From NCBI GenBank assembly GCA_965659115.1, contig CBFHUP010000047.1, positions 1 to 21,584 on the forward strand: 21,584 nucleotides of DNA, read 5' to 3'. The first letter of the stretch is position 1; the number at the start of each line of letters is the position of its first letter. Both the position numbers and the translations under genes were made by a program. The stretch is from UBA8752 sp965659115. Its GTDB lineage: Bacteria; Bacteroidota; Bacteroidia; Flavobacteriales_D; Sanyastnellaceae. Positions 1 to 7,400 of this stretch are shown one piece after another. The notes below the pieces were generated by a model. The model was not told the DNA's origin. It ran no database searches and saw only the letters and a program-made list of their open reading frames with translations.

Positions 1-1
1 C

Positions 2-418
2 AGCCTCAGTGTTGACACCTATGGCAGACTCTACAATTGGGAAGCTGTGGACCACGACAGTGGCCTGTGCCCAAACGGATGGCATGTGGCGTCTGATGCG
101 GAGTGGTGGATGTTGGAAGGCCATGTGGGCGGTCAAGGATTTTCCGGTCAAGAAGGGGCGGCCTTGAAGTCGACGTCCGGATGGGACAATGCAGGCAATG
201 GCACAGACGATTTTGGGTTTACGGCCTTGCCAGGGGGCTATCGCTTTGTCGATGGCAGCTTCTTCAGCCAGGGCTCCTATGGCTACTGGTGGAGTTCGTC
301 ATCTTTTGGGAGCGAGTCGTGGGCCAGGGGCATGCTCAGCGAGGGGTCCGAAGTGATCCGCAGCAGTTTTGACCCTCGAGGGGCCTTTTCTGTGCGCTGT
401 CTTCAGGATGAAGAATGA
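2..418 (+). CDS. FISUMP-domain protein, C-terminal part (5' truncated)
   Basis: The frame is open from the first bases of the window, so the true start lies upstream; an internal GTG at 47 is not a credible start because homology begins before it. The visible 138 residues match the C-terminal part of the FISUMP (Fibrobacter succinogenes major paralogous) domain: YGRLYNWEAV, then GLCPNGWHVASDAEW, an ALKS-x-x-GW stretch, a GF-x-ALPGGYR segment, YWWSSS, and a final FSVRCLQD. The complete homologue at 11341-12495 has the same blocks (YGRLYNWYAV, GLCPAGWHVPTHSEW, HSVRCIQD). The family is found on secreted or surface lipoproteins and T9SS-era cargo of Bacteroidota and Fibrobacteres; its molecular function is not established. 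The gene ends with TGA directly after the domain, with no extra sorting tail. Confidence 0.85.
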   Translation, partial: SLSVDTYGRLYNWEAVDHDSGLCPNGWHVASDAEWWMLEGHVGGQGFSGQEGAALKSTSGWDNAGNGTDDFGFTALPGGYRFVDGSFFSQGSYGYWWSSSSFGSESWARGMLSEGSEVIRSSFDPRGAFSVRCLQDEE

Positions 419-421
419 ACC

Positions 422-433
422 TAGTCCGGACTA
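422..433. repeat. 12-bp perfect palindrome after the FISUMP gene
   Basis: TAGTCCGGACTA is its own reverse complement and lies 4 nt after the FISUMP stop codon. It has no loop and no T-run behind it, so it is a poor terminator. It could be a protein-binding site or chance. A second short inverted repeat follows at 465-480 (GGGCA, 6-nt loop, TGCCC), also without a following T-run. Confidence 0.3.
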
Positions 434-510
434 CAATCCCATTGTGAATTCTGTTTTGTTTTTTGGGCAAGGTTGTGCCCAGGCAGTGCAGGAGGCGTGC
501 TGAGTAGTAC

Positions 511-518
511 GACCTTTG
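511..518 (+). promoter_or_regulatory. -7-like element before the YdjM-like gene
   Basis: GACCTTTG matches six of six informative positions except the first base of the Bacteroidota -7 consensus TAnnTTTG and ends 4 nt before the ATG at 523. No well-spaced TTG -33 box is obvious. Confidence 0.35.
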
Positions 519-522
519 CTCT

Positions 523-1755
523 ATGGATTCACTGTCGCAGATTGTGTTGGGGGCCGCCGTGGGGGAGGTGGTGCTGGGGCGCCGCATCGGCAACCGCGCG
601 ATGGTGTGGGGGGCGGTGGCCGGGACGATTCCCGACATGGACGTGCTGGGCAAGTACTTCCTGAGCGAACTCGATAACCTCGCTTTCCATCGCGGCATCA
701 GCCACTCGCTGCTATTCTGCGTCGTCGGAGCGCTGGGCTTCGGCTGGGTGACCGACCGGCTGTACCGCAGCCGCCACCATGCTTGGATGGCCGTGACGAC
801 CAAGGCAGCGGCAGCGGTGCTGGTTGGATTTGTGGTCAACTTTATGACGCAGATCATATCCCCTGGAGGGTGGTGGCCCGTAGCCGTTTATGTTCCGCTG
901 GTGGGCGCCTGGTTGTGGCGGCATGGCCAAAAGCGGTATTTCAGCGGAAATTGGACCGCACCGGACGCAGACCTCAAGGGGTGGGTGCTCCTGTTTTTCT
1001 GGGGCTTCCTGACCCACACCCTGCTCGATTGCTTCACCACCTATGGCACGCAGCTGTTCGCACCGTTCGCCGACACCCGCGTGGCGTGGGGCACCATCGC
1101 CGTGGCCGATCCGCTGTGGACGTTTCCTTTCTTGGCCTGCCTGCTCGCGGCGGCGCGCTTTGCCCGCGAGGACAGCCGCCGCCGGCTGTGGAACGGCATC
1201 GGTCTGGGCTGGTGCTGCTTCTACTTGGCACTGACCGTCGTGAACTACAGCCGCGTCCACCACACCTTCGAAGCGGCGCTGGCCGAACAGGGGAGGAGCT
1301 TTGAGAAGTTCCACATCACGCCCACCATCTTTAACAACCTTCTCTGGAACGTGGTGGTCGATGCGGGCGACGATTACCTGCTCGCCCAGCACTCCATCCT
1401 CGATGAGATTCCCATCACCTTCCACCCCGTGGAGAAGGGGTACGGACTGCTGCACAACCTCGAGTCCGATGAGACGCTGCGTGTGCTGCGTTGGTTCAGC
1501 GCGGGGTACTACAACGCGGTGCTGCGCGACGACGGGAGCTTGCAGGTCAATGACCTCCGCTTTGGCAGCTTCTCCGGGCGCGGCACCGATGCCGACGACT
1601 ACATCTTCCGGTTCAAGTTGATTGACCGCGGCCCCGACGCGGCATACGGCTTCGAGCGCGCCCAAGGCGGCCCGCCCGACACCAAGGCCGAAGAGATGAT
1701 GATGGGCCTCTTCAAGCGCGCCGGCGGCCTCTCTCCTGAGGACCTTCCTTCGTAA
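523..1755 (+). CDS. YdjM-like membrane-bound metal-dependent hydrolase
   Basis: This 410-residue protein begins with a stretch typical of the YdjM/LexA-regulated inner-membrane hydrolase family (DUF457 group). It has MDSLSQIVLGAAVGEVVLG, then GTIPDMDVL around residues 35-42, HRGISHS at 56-62, and THTLLDCFTTYGTQ at 164-177. The Asp and His residues in these motifs are the presumed metal ligands. Several hydrophobic helices lie between residues about 60 and 240, and the C-terminal 170 residues look soluble. The reaction and substrate of this family are not established. The ATG at 523 is chosen because the conserved N-terminus starts there. Codon use is noticeably richer in GCC/CGC/CTG than the genes from 9125 onwards. 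The stop codon lies within about 10 nt of the start of the methyltransferase relic, so the 3' end may be close to an old deletion junction. Confidence 0.85.
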   Translation: MDSLSQIVLGAAVGEVVLGRRIGNRAMVWGAVAGTIPDMDVLGKYFLSELDNLAFHRGISHSLLFCVVGALGFGWVTDRLYRSRHHAWMAVTTKAAAAVLVGFVVNFMTQIISPGGWWPVAVYVPLVGAWLWRHGQKRYFSGNWTAPDADLKGWVLLFFWGFLTHTLLDCFTTYGTQLFAPFADTRVAWGTIAVADPLWTFPFLACLLAAARFAREDSRRRLWNGIGLGWCCFYLALTVVNYSRVHHTFEAALAEQGRSFEKFHITPTIFNNLLWNVVVDAGDDYLLAQHSILDEIPITFHPVEKGYGLLHNLESDETLRVLRWFSAGYYNAVLRDDGSLQVNDLRFGSFSGRGTDADDYIFRFKLIDRGPDAAYGFERAQGGPPDTKAEEMMMGLFKRAGGLSPEDLPS

Positions 1756-1759
1756 AAGC

Positions 1760-2110
1760 AGGAACGTCCGTCTGAACCTGAGGTTCCACCCGCGCATTTG
1801 GCTCTTCGATCAAAAGACACCGGTGGAATATTTCCATTCGGCTGAACCCGATGTAGAGACGCAAATGGGGACCTATACCGGCGGCGGTGCGGATGTTGAG
1901 CTCACCTCATACCATTGGGATTTCACGCGATCAGACGTGCTATCGGCCAGAAGGGCTGCGTACCTGTAGGTCACGCTTTACCAGGAATACGACCACATGC
2001 CTTAGCCCTTGGCCGGTATGGTTCAACGTGCGCCGGGTCAATTTGTCTTGGCGGACCGGGCCGCAAAGTGGTTGCCGCATTGCTACGCCATCCGCGCTCG
2101 GAAACGCTGA
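1760..2110 (+). pseudogene. Relic of a class I SAM-dependent methyltransferase (C-terminal half)
   Basis: One + frame (1781, 1784 and so on) reads as the C-terminal half of the methyltransferase encoded at 9125-9931. Matching blocks include RFHPRIWLFD against EFHPLMWLLD, PDVETQMGTYTGGG against PDIETEQGTYTDGG, PLAGMVQRAPGQF against PLEGMVERDPGQY, and LPHCYAIRA against LPYCYAVKA. I count about 46 identities over about 109 ungapped positions. The frame is broken by two TAG codons at 1967-1969 and 2003-2005 and ends at a TGA at 2108-2110. The N-terminal half, which would carry the SAM-binding glycine-rich loop, is absent: upstream is the YdjM-like gene in another frame. No frameshift is needed, so decay has been by substitution plus loss of the 5' half. 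The relic does not look like a recent copy of the 9125 gene, since identity is only around 40 percent. Confidence 0.85.
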
Positions 2111-2128
2111 TTCCTGGGCATAGGACCT

Positions 2129-3064
2129 TCAGAAGGTCATGCCGAGGCGCAGCCGCATCTGGTTGATGGGGTCGATGACATCGGCGCCAGCCGCCACCCA
2201 ATCGTTGACTTTGGATCCGCTGACAAAGACGCTGGACCATGACAGGCCCAATACGACAGGCCCGACGCGGTAGGTGCCGCCAAGGGAGGCCGAGGTGGGG
2301 GCTTTGGCTACAGAGGTAGGGGCCAGAGTGGCGCCCAGTTCGTCTTCGGGGAGCAGGCCCTGGCTGCCGAAAAAAGCAGAGGACCGGGATTGGATCTCGC
2401 GGTCGAGGCCCAGCGTGGTGCCGAGGCTGGCGGTCCATCCGAAGCCGTGGGCGAGCTCTTGTTGCAGCACGACTTCCACGCGCCACCCGGTGATGCCTTC
2501 GGTGAATTCGCCGAAGTTTTGGTAGCGCCACTGGTCGCCGTTGTAGAGGTCGTCGTAGTACAGGTACTGGTCCACGAAATCGCCGAACCGGACTTGGTTC
2601 CAACTGGCCACCACAGGCTCGCCGTCGGCACGCGTGCAGTTCACATACGCCGGTGTCCAGGCGCGGCCCAGTTGCAGGCCGGCGGAAATGCCGTTCCAGA
2701 TTTGCCGGGATGCCCCGATGCGGACGGCGGCCGGAAGGTAGCGGCTCTGGTTGTCGACGGCGTTGTTGAATCCGGAGGAACCCATGCGATTGATGGCGGC
2801 GGTGAGCTCGCTGTCGCTCCATTCGGAGTGGCCGAGGGTGGCGGCGCGCCGAATGTGGTTGTCGGAACCGTATTCGAACTGCTCGATCGTCCCGGCATCC
2901 AGTTCCATCCAGACGTTCCATTCACCCGCTTCTTGGTCGCCCCAACTCCATGCGCGGGGCGTCTGGTCTTGGGCCTGATTGAGCAGGCTGCCGTCGAGCT
3001 TCTGCCCCCACAGCATGCCGCTGCTGAGCAAGAGGGTCAATGCCCCGAATGCGCGCATCGTCAT
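2129..3064 (-). CDS. Predicted outer-membrane beta-barrel protein
   Basis: This 311-residue protein has an N-terminal signal peptide (MTMRAFGALTLLLSSGMLWG, cleavage near residue 21). It is rich in alternating hydrophobic and aromatic strands, and the chain ends in RLRLGMTF. A C-terminal Phe on an amphipathic last strand is typical of barrels inserted by BamA. I do not recognise a specific family; a FadL-like or other porin-like barrel is possible. Its start codon overlaps the stop codon of the upstream lipoprotein gene as ATGA (3061-3064), which indicates translational coupling and a two-gene operon. A second ATG two codons in (3058) is an alternative start. It converges with the methyltransferase relic, 18 nt away. 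Confidence 0.75.
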   Translation of the reverse strand: MTMRAFGALTLLLSSGMLWGQKLDGSLLNQAQDQTPRAWSWGDQEAGEWNVWMELDAGTIEQFEYGSDNHIRRAATLGHSEWSDSELTAAINRMGSSGFNNAVDNQSRYLPAAVRIGASRQIWNGISAGLQLGRAWTPAYVNCTRADGEPVVASWNQVRFGDFVDQYLYYDDLYNGDQWRYQNFGEFTEGITGWRVEVVLQQELAHGFGWTASLGTTLGLDREIQSRSSAFFGSQGLLPEDELGATLAPTSVAKAPTSASLGGTYRVGPVVLGLSWSSVFVSGSKVNDWVAAGADVIDPINQMRLRLGMTF

Positions 3065-3489
3065 TCTTCGCTGGGCTGCTCAAACACGAGGTGACCGCCG
3101 TATCCGGCGACTTGCACCGTCACGGTGCGCACAAAGGGACGGCGCTTGGTCTGCACGATGTACTTGGGGTTGACCATCACGTCGAAGTCGGTGTCCTTCA
3201 AGGCCTTGTGCACAGCGGCACGGCGCTCCCGCATGGCCGGCCCCAGCCGGAAGACCATGCCGGGGTATTGCGCGAATTCCCGGTCGCCAGAACGGAAGAA
3301 GCCCAAGACGGTGCGCGTCTGGGAGATGGCCTGCAGGGTTTGTGTGGTGTCGACCACGCAGCGTGCCTTGACGGGCTCGATGTCAAGGAGCGCCACACCC
3401 TCGGCGAGCTGGGTGCTTCGCGTGGTGGTGGTCGTGCAGCCAGTGGCGATCAGGGCCGTGGCGCAGACCGCAAAAAGGAGGTGCTTCAT
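3061..3489 (-). CDS. Small lipoprotein of unknown function
   Basis: Starting at the ATG at 3489, the protein is 142 residues long and opens with a lipoprotein signal: MKHLLFAVCATALIATGC with Cys18 as the lipidated residue, followed by a Thr-rich spacer. The alternative start at 3507 adds six residues before this signal and is less likely. The C-terminal part has the pattern AVHKAL...TDFDVMVNPKY...TVTVQVAGYGG, which resembles small Bacteroidota lipoproteins whose function is unknown. It is the first gene of a pair: its TGA overlaps the ATG of the barrel gene. The two products could be partners at the outer membrane, which is inference from coupling. A -7-like TATCTTCG lies 5 nt before the chosen ATG and supports that start. 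Confidence 0.75.
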   Translation of the reverse strand: MKHLLFAVCATALIATGCTTTTTRSTQLAEGVALLDIEPVKARCVVDTTQTLQAISQTRTVLGFFRSGDREFAQYPGMVFRLGPAMRERRAAVHKALKDTDFDVMVNPKYIVQTKRRPFVRTVTVQVAGYGGHLVFEQPSEE

Positions 3490-3494
3490 GTGGG

Positions 3495-3502
3495 CGAAGA
3501 TA
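3495..3502 (-). promoter_or_regulatory. -7-like element before the lipoprotein gene
   Basis: On the - strand TATCTTCG (consensus TAnnTTTG, one change) is followed by 5 nt and then the ATG at 3489. If used as a promoter the transcript would begin at or next to the start codon. Confidence 0.45.
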
Positions 3503-3541
3503 CCCACAGGGCTCAGGCCTCACGCAGGGATGGGGCGCCTT

Positions 3542-4189
3542 TTAGAGGGACACAATGCGCTGCCGCAACAGGACCTCGTTCTGGTCGGTGACCGTCATGA
3601 ACAGCAGTCCGGTGGGCAGGTCCTCGACGGTCAGTTCATGCGCATCGGTGTTGGCCATCCGGCGGACGCATTGGCCCGACGCATCACAGAAGGTGACTTC
3701 AGCACCCAATGGCAACCCGCTCAGAACCAAGCGGCCAGCACATGGGTTGGGATGCGCCTGAATGGCCAGGTATAGGGCATCTTCCACAGAGGAAACGGCA
3801 TTGATGGAGGCATACCAGGTAACCGTGTCTTGAGCGGAGGCATTGGTCGTCAGCAACATTCGCACGTGGCCTTCACCGGCGACGCCGTTGGGGTAGACGT
3901 GGCAGTTGAGGTAATGTTCGCTGGAATCCGGGAAGGTGTTGTTTCCCGAGACGACTCCAATGTTGTGGCAATTCGGAAAACAGAAGGAATGCTCCCATTC
4001 TGCAGGGCCCACGACTTCGATGATGGACCAGTCGACTTGGACTTGGTTGATGGCCTGGTAATAGGTATTGTTGGCCACGCTCGCGGCATCCGAGTTGCCC
4101 GAGATGTACACCTCGTGCGAATCAATCGAGTGAGACTGGGCCAATGCCAGCGTAGGAACGAAGATCAGAAGCAGAAGAAATCGATTCAT
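3542..4189 (-). CDS. Small secreted protein with T9SS type A sorting domain
   Basis: The protein has 215 residues. It has a clear signal peptide (MNRFLLLLIFVPTLALAQ, cleavage after residue 18). A middle domain of about 120 residues contains paired cysteines (FCFPNCHN at 69-76 and a Cys near 96). Residues about 145-215 form a T9SS type A-like tail beginning HPNPCAGRLVLSG and ending in LLRQRIVSL. Such tails direct export through the outer membrane by the PorU/PorV machinery and are then removed. I do not recognise the middle domain. The gene is separated by 34 nt or more from the downstream lipoprotein gene and by a 266-nt gap from the dikinase-like gene, so it probably has its own promoter. 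Confidence 0.8.
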   Translation of the reverse strand: MNRFLLLLIFVPTLALAQSHSIDSHEVYISGNSDAASVANNTYYQAINQVQVDWSIIEVVGPAEWEHSFCFPNCHNIGVVSGNNTFPDSSEHYLNCHVYPNGVAGEGHVRMLLTTNASAQDTVTWYASINAVSSVEDALYLAIQAHPNPCAGRLVLSGLPLGAEVTFCDASGQCVRRMANTDAHELTVEDLPTGLLFMTVTDQNEVLLRQRIVSL

Positions 4190-4455
4190 GTAAATGAAGG
4201 TAACAAATCCAGTCGTTCAGCGGACGACGAGGGGCTTGGGTCAACCCCATTCGGCGACATTCACGAAGCATAGGACGCTCGGGAGTCCGCCCAAGTGTAG
4301 GTTGGATTGTGGATTGAAGTCAGCATGGGTGGCGACCACTCGGCCTTGGCCACCTCGGACGTGGGCTTGCCAAGCACAGTCGTTGGACATGTTTTAGACC
4401 AGATGATGGAGATGGGTTGTTCAAGGCCTCCATGCTTCGACCTTTCCCATCAGAA
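4190..4455. other. 266-nt intergenic region without a recognised gene
   Basis: Apart from the -7-like element at 4195-4202 I see no RNA gene or strong terminator. An open - strand frame of 49 residues (4241-4390, starting MSNDCAWQAHVRGG and ending VAEWG) and a + strand frame of 67 residues (4194-4397) both exist. Neither has a recognisable domain. They are more likely chance or debris than genes. Confidence 0.4.
4195..4202 (-). promoter_or_regulatory. -7-like element before the small T9SS gene
   Basis: TACCTTCA on the - strand ends 5 nt before the ATG at 4189, the same spacing as for several other genes here. A TTG is present at 4244-4242 but its spacing is long. Confidence 0.35.
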
Positions 4456-7400
4456 TTAGAGTTTGATGACCTTAAAGTTGCGGGTAAAGGTTGAAGTGAA
4501 ACACCTCACGATGTAGGTCCCGTGAGCGAGGCCGTGCAAGGACATCACGGTCTTCATAGAGCCGCCCGCAATGGAGGCTGTCCGGACCGGCCTGCCGAGG
4601 TGGTCATGCACGACCACCTGGACCGCTTCGTCCACCTGATTGAAGGAAACCAGCTCAACCGTTAGCTCATGGCTGGCGGGGTTGGGGTAGAGTCTGATGT
4701 CGTTTTCGATCACCGTTTGGTTTTCGATGCCGACGATGCCGATGGCCAACAAGGGAACCTGGTATTCGAATTCACAAATGCCGCCATTGTCCAAGACGAC
4801 CACGTTGTAGTCGCCCACTGGGAGGCCAGTGAAGGTGCCTGTTTCATAGAAGGTCTGTCCCCCATCGATGCTGTACTGTGCTGTGTTTTCGCCTGTAGCG
4901 ACCGTGATCACAATGGCACCATTGTTGGCCACCACTGAAGCCGGGTGGGTGATGGAGATTCCAATGTTGGTGAAGTCACAAACGTCGATGGAAACGGTTT
5001 CTTGGTAGGTGCACTGCCCGGATTCGCTCTGGACGACCACTTCATAGGTACCAGGACCGAGGTTGTCAAAGGTGTTGGAACTGCCAAACGATTGCCCGCC
5101 ATCGATGCTGTAGGTGAAGTTGGCCCCATCGGAGAGGAGGTTGATGACAACGGCGCCGTCATTGTTCATCTCAGTCGTGGCATGTTCAACGTCGATTTCT
5201 GCAGCAAGTTGGCACCCGCCATCGCCTGCACAGAAAAACTCGACCGCCTCGTAGCTGAATTCGCCATCGTTGAACACCATCACTTCGCCATTGGCGTTCA
5301 ATACTTGGAAGTTTCCCTCCCCATATGCGCAGCACATCCCGTCTCCGAAACTGTCATAGACCGTCAGGGTGAGGCATGCATTGGCCGCTACGCAGATGTC
5401 CTCGGAATACAGGTCCATCCCGCCCGGAAAATCTCCACCAGAAACGACCTGTCCAGAGCCGAGGTCCACCACTTCCCATGAGGTTTCACCGGGGTAATCG
5501 TCGGCTAAAATTTGAAGGGTCACGGTTTCGAAATCCACATCGAGATCGGCGAGGGTAAAGACCGCATTGTCGCTCAAGTCTTCGTCGGAACCGCCGTTGA
5601 CACCAATCAGCAACATCTGTATGTTGTTGTCTGTGGGAAGGAGGTTGTCTTCGATTGTAAACGTGACCAAGCCCTGTTCGCCAGACTCGATGTCCACGGA
5701 TGCTTCCACAACATCGACGACAGAGCCGTTGACCGTGACTTCGATTTCTACGCTTTCAATGGTTTGTTCACCATCGTTGGTCAAAATCGCATTGACCCCC
5801 ATCTGTTCGTTGCAGGTGGGATTGACCTGTCCGAACGAAATGCCGGCATTGACCACATGGAGGTTGGTCAGGACAAAGTCCAGGGTGTCGTTGTTCGCGT
5901 ATCCGTCCTCCGGGTCCGAAACGATTCCCGTGATGAGGTATTCGCCCGTCGAGGAGAAGTCCTGAGGTGTGGCAAATTGGAATTCCGCATCGCCGAAAGG
6001 GGCGATCGTTTCTGTGATGGTGAGGGTCTCAACAGCTTCACCATTGACGAGCAAGGAGAGGTCGAAATTCGACATGTCGTTCAGTCCCGTATTGGCCACT
6101 TTGAGCGTGATCAACTCGCTGTTTCCCAGCGATGAAGAGTTCTGCGGGTCAATGAGCTCTTCCACGGCCAAATCGTTGTCGGCCTTGATGCCGGCCCAAA
6201 AAGACACCCAGGGCCGGGCCTGTTTGATGGCCAGTTGGTCTTGGGCTGTGACCTTGTATTCGATGTCCATTCCAAAGCCCTCGATGTCTTCGACGCCATA
6301 GAGCACTGCGAACTCATCGTGGATCACCCCTAAGTATTCCCGCATGAGGTCCAAATACTCGGCCTCCATCACGAGTTCTCCGGGGTCGACCAAGTTGGAC
6401 AGCCTCAAAACCACATATCCAGCGCCTTGGGTGGCGTCTTCATAGAGCAAGATCTCCTCTGGGACGGCATTGGGCTCGGGGTTGGTGATCAGCGATTCTC
6501 CCACTTGGGTGTTCAAGTAGAACGTGCCTTGGGTGTCGTAGATGGGGTCCAGACTGATGCCCACGCCATTGGATTTTTCCTCTTGGAAATTGGGGTGACA
6601 CAGCACGCCCATGGCGGCCATGAAGTGGTCCACGCGGTAGAAGTCCCGCTCTTCATACGCCCTGAAGTTCCACATGCTCGCGTACACCTGCTTGATGGAT
6701 TTGGAGATGTGCCCCTCGTCCAAATGCTGGGTTTTGGAGGTGTACAGACCAGCGCCGCTGAATCCGGGGAGGTCTTCGTTGTTGGTGCTCGACCGGCAGC
6801 GGACTGCTGTTCCAGGAGGGAAGTCATCGTGCATGTCTTGCAAGGCTTGCAGCATCCATGCGGGCATGGGGGCGTCCTTGATGTCGTCCCGGAAGTCCCG
6901 AAGTCGGTCTTCGCGAAAGGCGATGTCGTTGACAAAGGATTCATTGTCGATCATCACTTCTGCTTCTTCGTAGAAGTTGTTGAACTGCATGAATTCATCG
7001 TAGAAGTAGAAGGGGATGCCAAAGCCGTCAGGAATGGTCCCTTCTGGGAATCCAAACGTCCGCATGGTGGCCAGATTGGAACACTTGGCGCCAAAGGCCG
7101 TGGACATGTCAAATGCGATGTCGTCCAAGGGGGTGATGGCCGTGATGCTCAAGTCGCGCTCGGGGATTTGGGCTTCTGTGGGGCGCAGGTCTTCGTACCA
7201 AGCGTTGACCTCTTCCAGCGTGGCCTCTCTGATTTGGAAGGTCTCTTGCTCGACTTTGAAGTAGATGTAGTTCCCGAGCAAGCTGCTGATGGAATCGATG
7301 GAGAGCGGGTCGGCGATGTAGGCGTTGGGGACGTTGTCCTGGATGGCCCGCAAATTCACGTGAGACAGGGGCGTTTGGATGACCGAGGTCATGATTCCAC

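Noticed and set aside
712..1797. Long - strand open frame (361 codons) across the YdjM-like gene
   Set aside because: It is a shadow of the GC-rich + strand gene. The + frame has recognisable YdjM motifs and membrane helices, while the - frame is low-complexity Ala/Arg/Gln-rich sequence.
1760..2110. A functional recoded gene with amber readthrough
   Set aside because: The SAM-binding half is missing and upstream sequence belongs to another gene, so reading through the TAGs would not restore an enzyme.
4241..4390. A 49-codon - strand open frame in the 4190-4455 gap
   Set aside because: It has no recognisable domain, signal peptide or ribosome binding site, and its length is compatible with chance.
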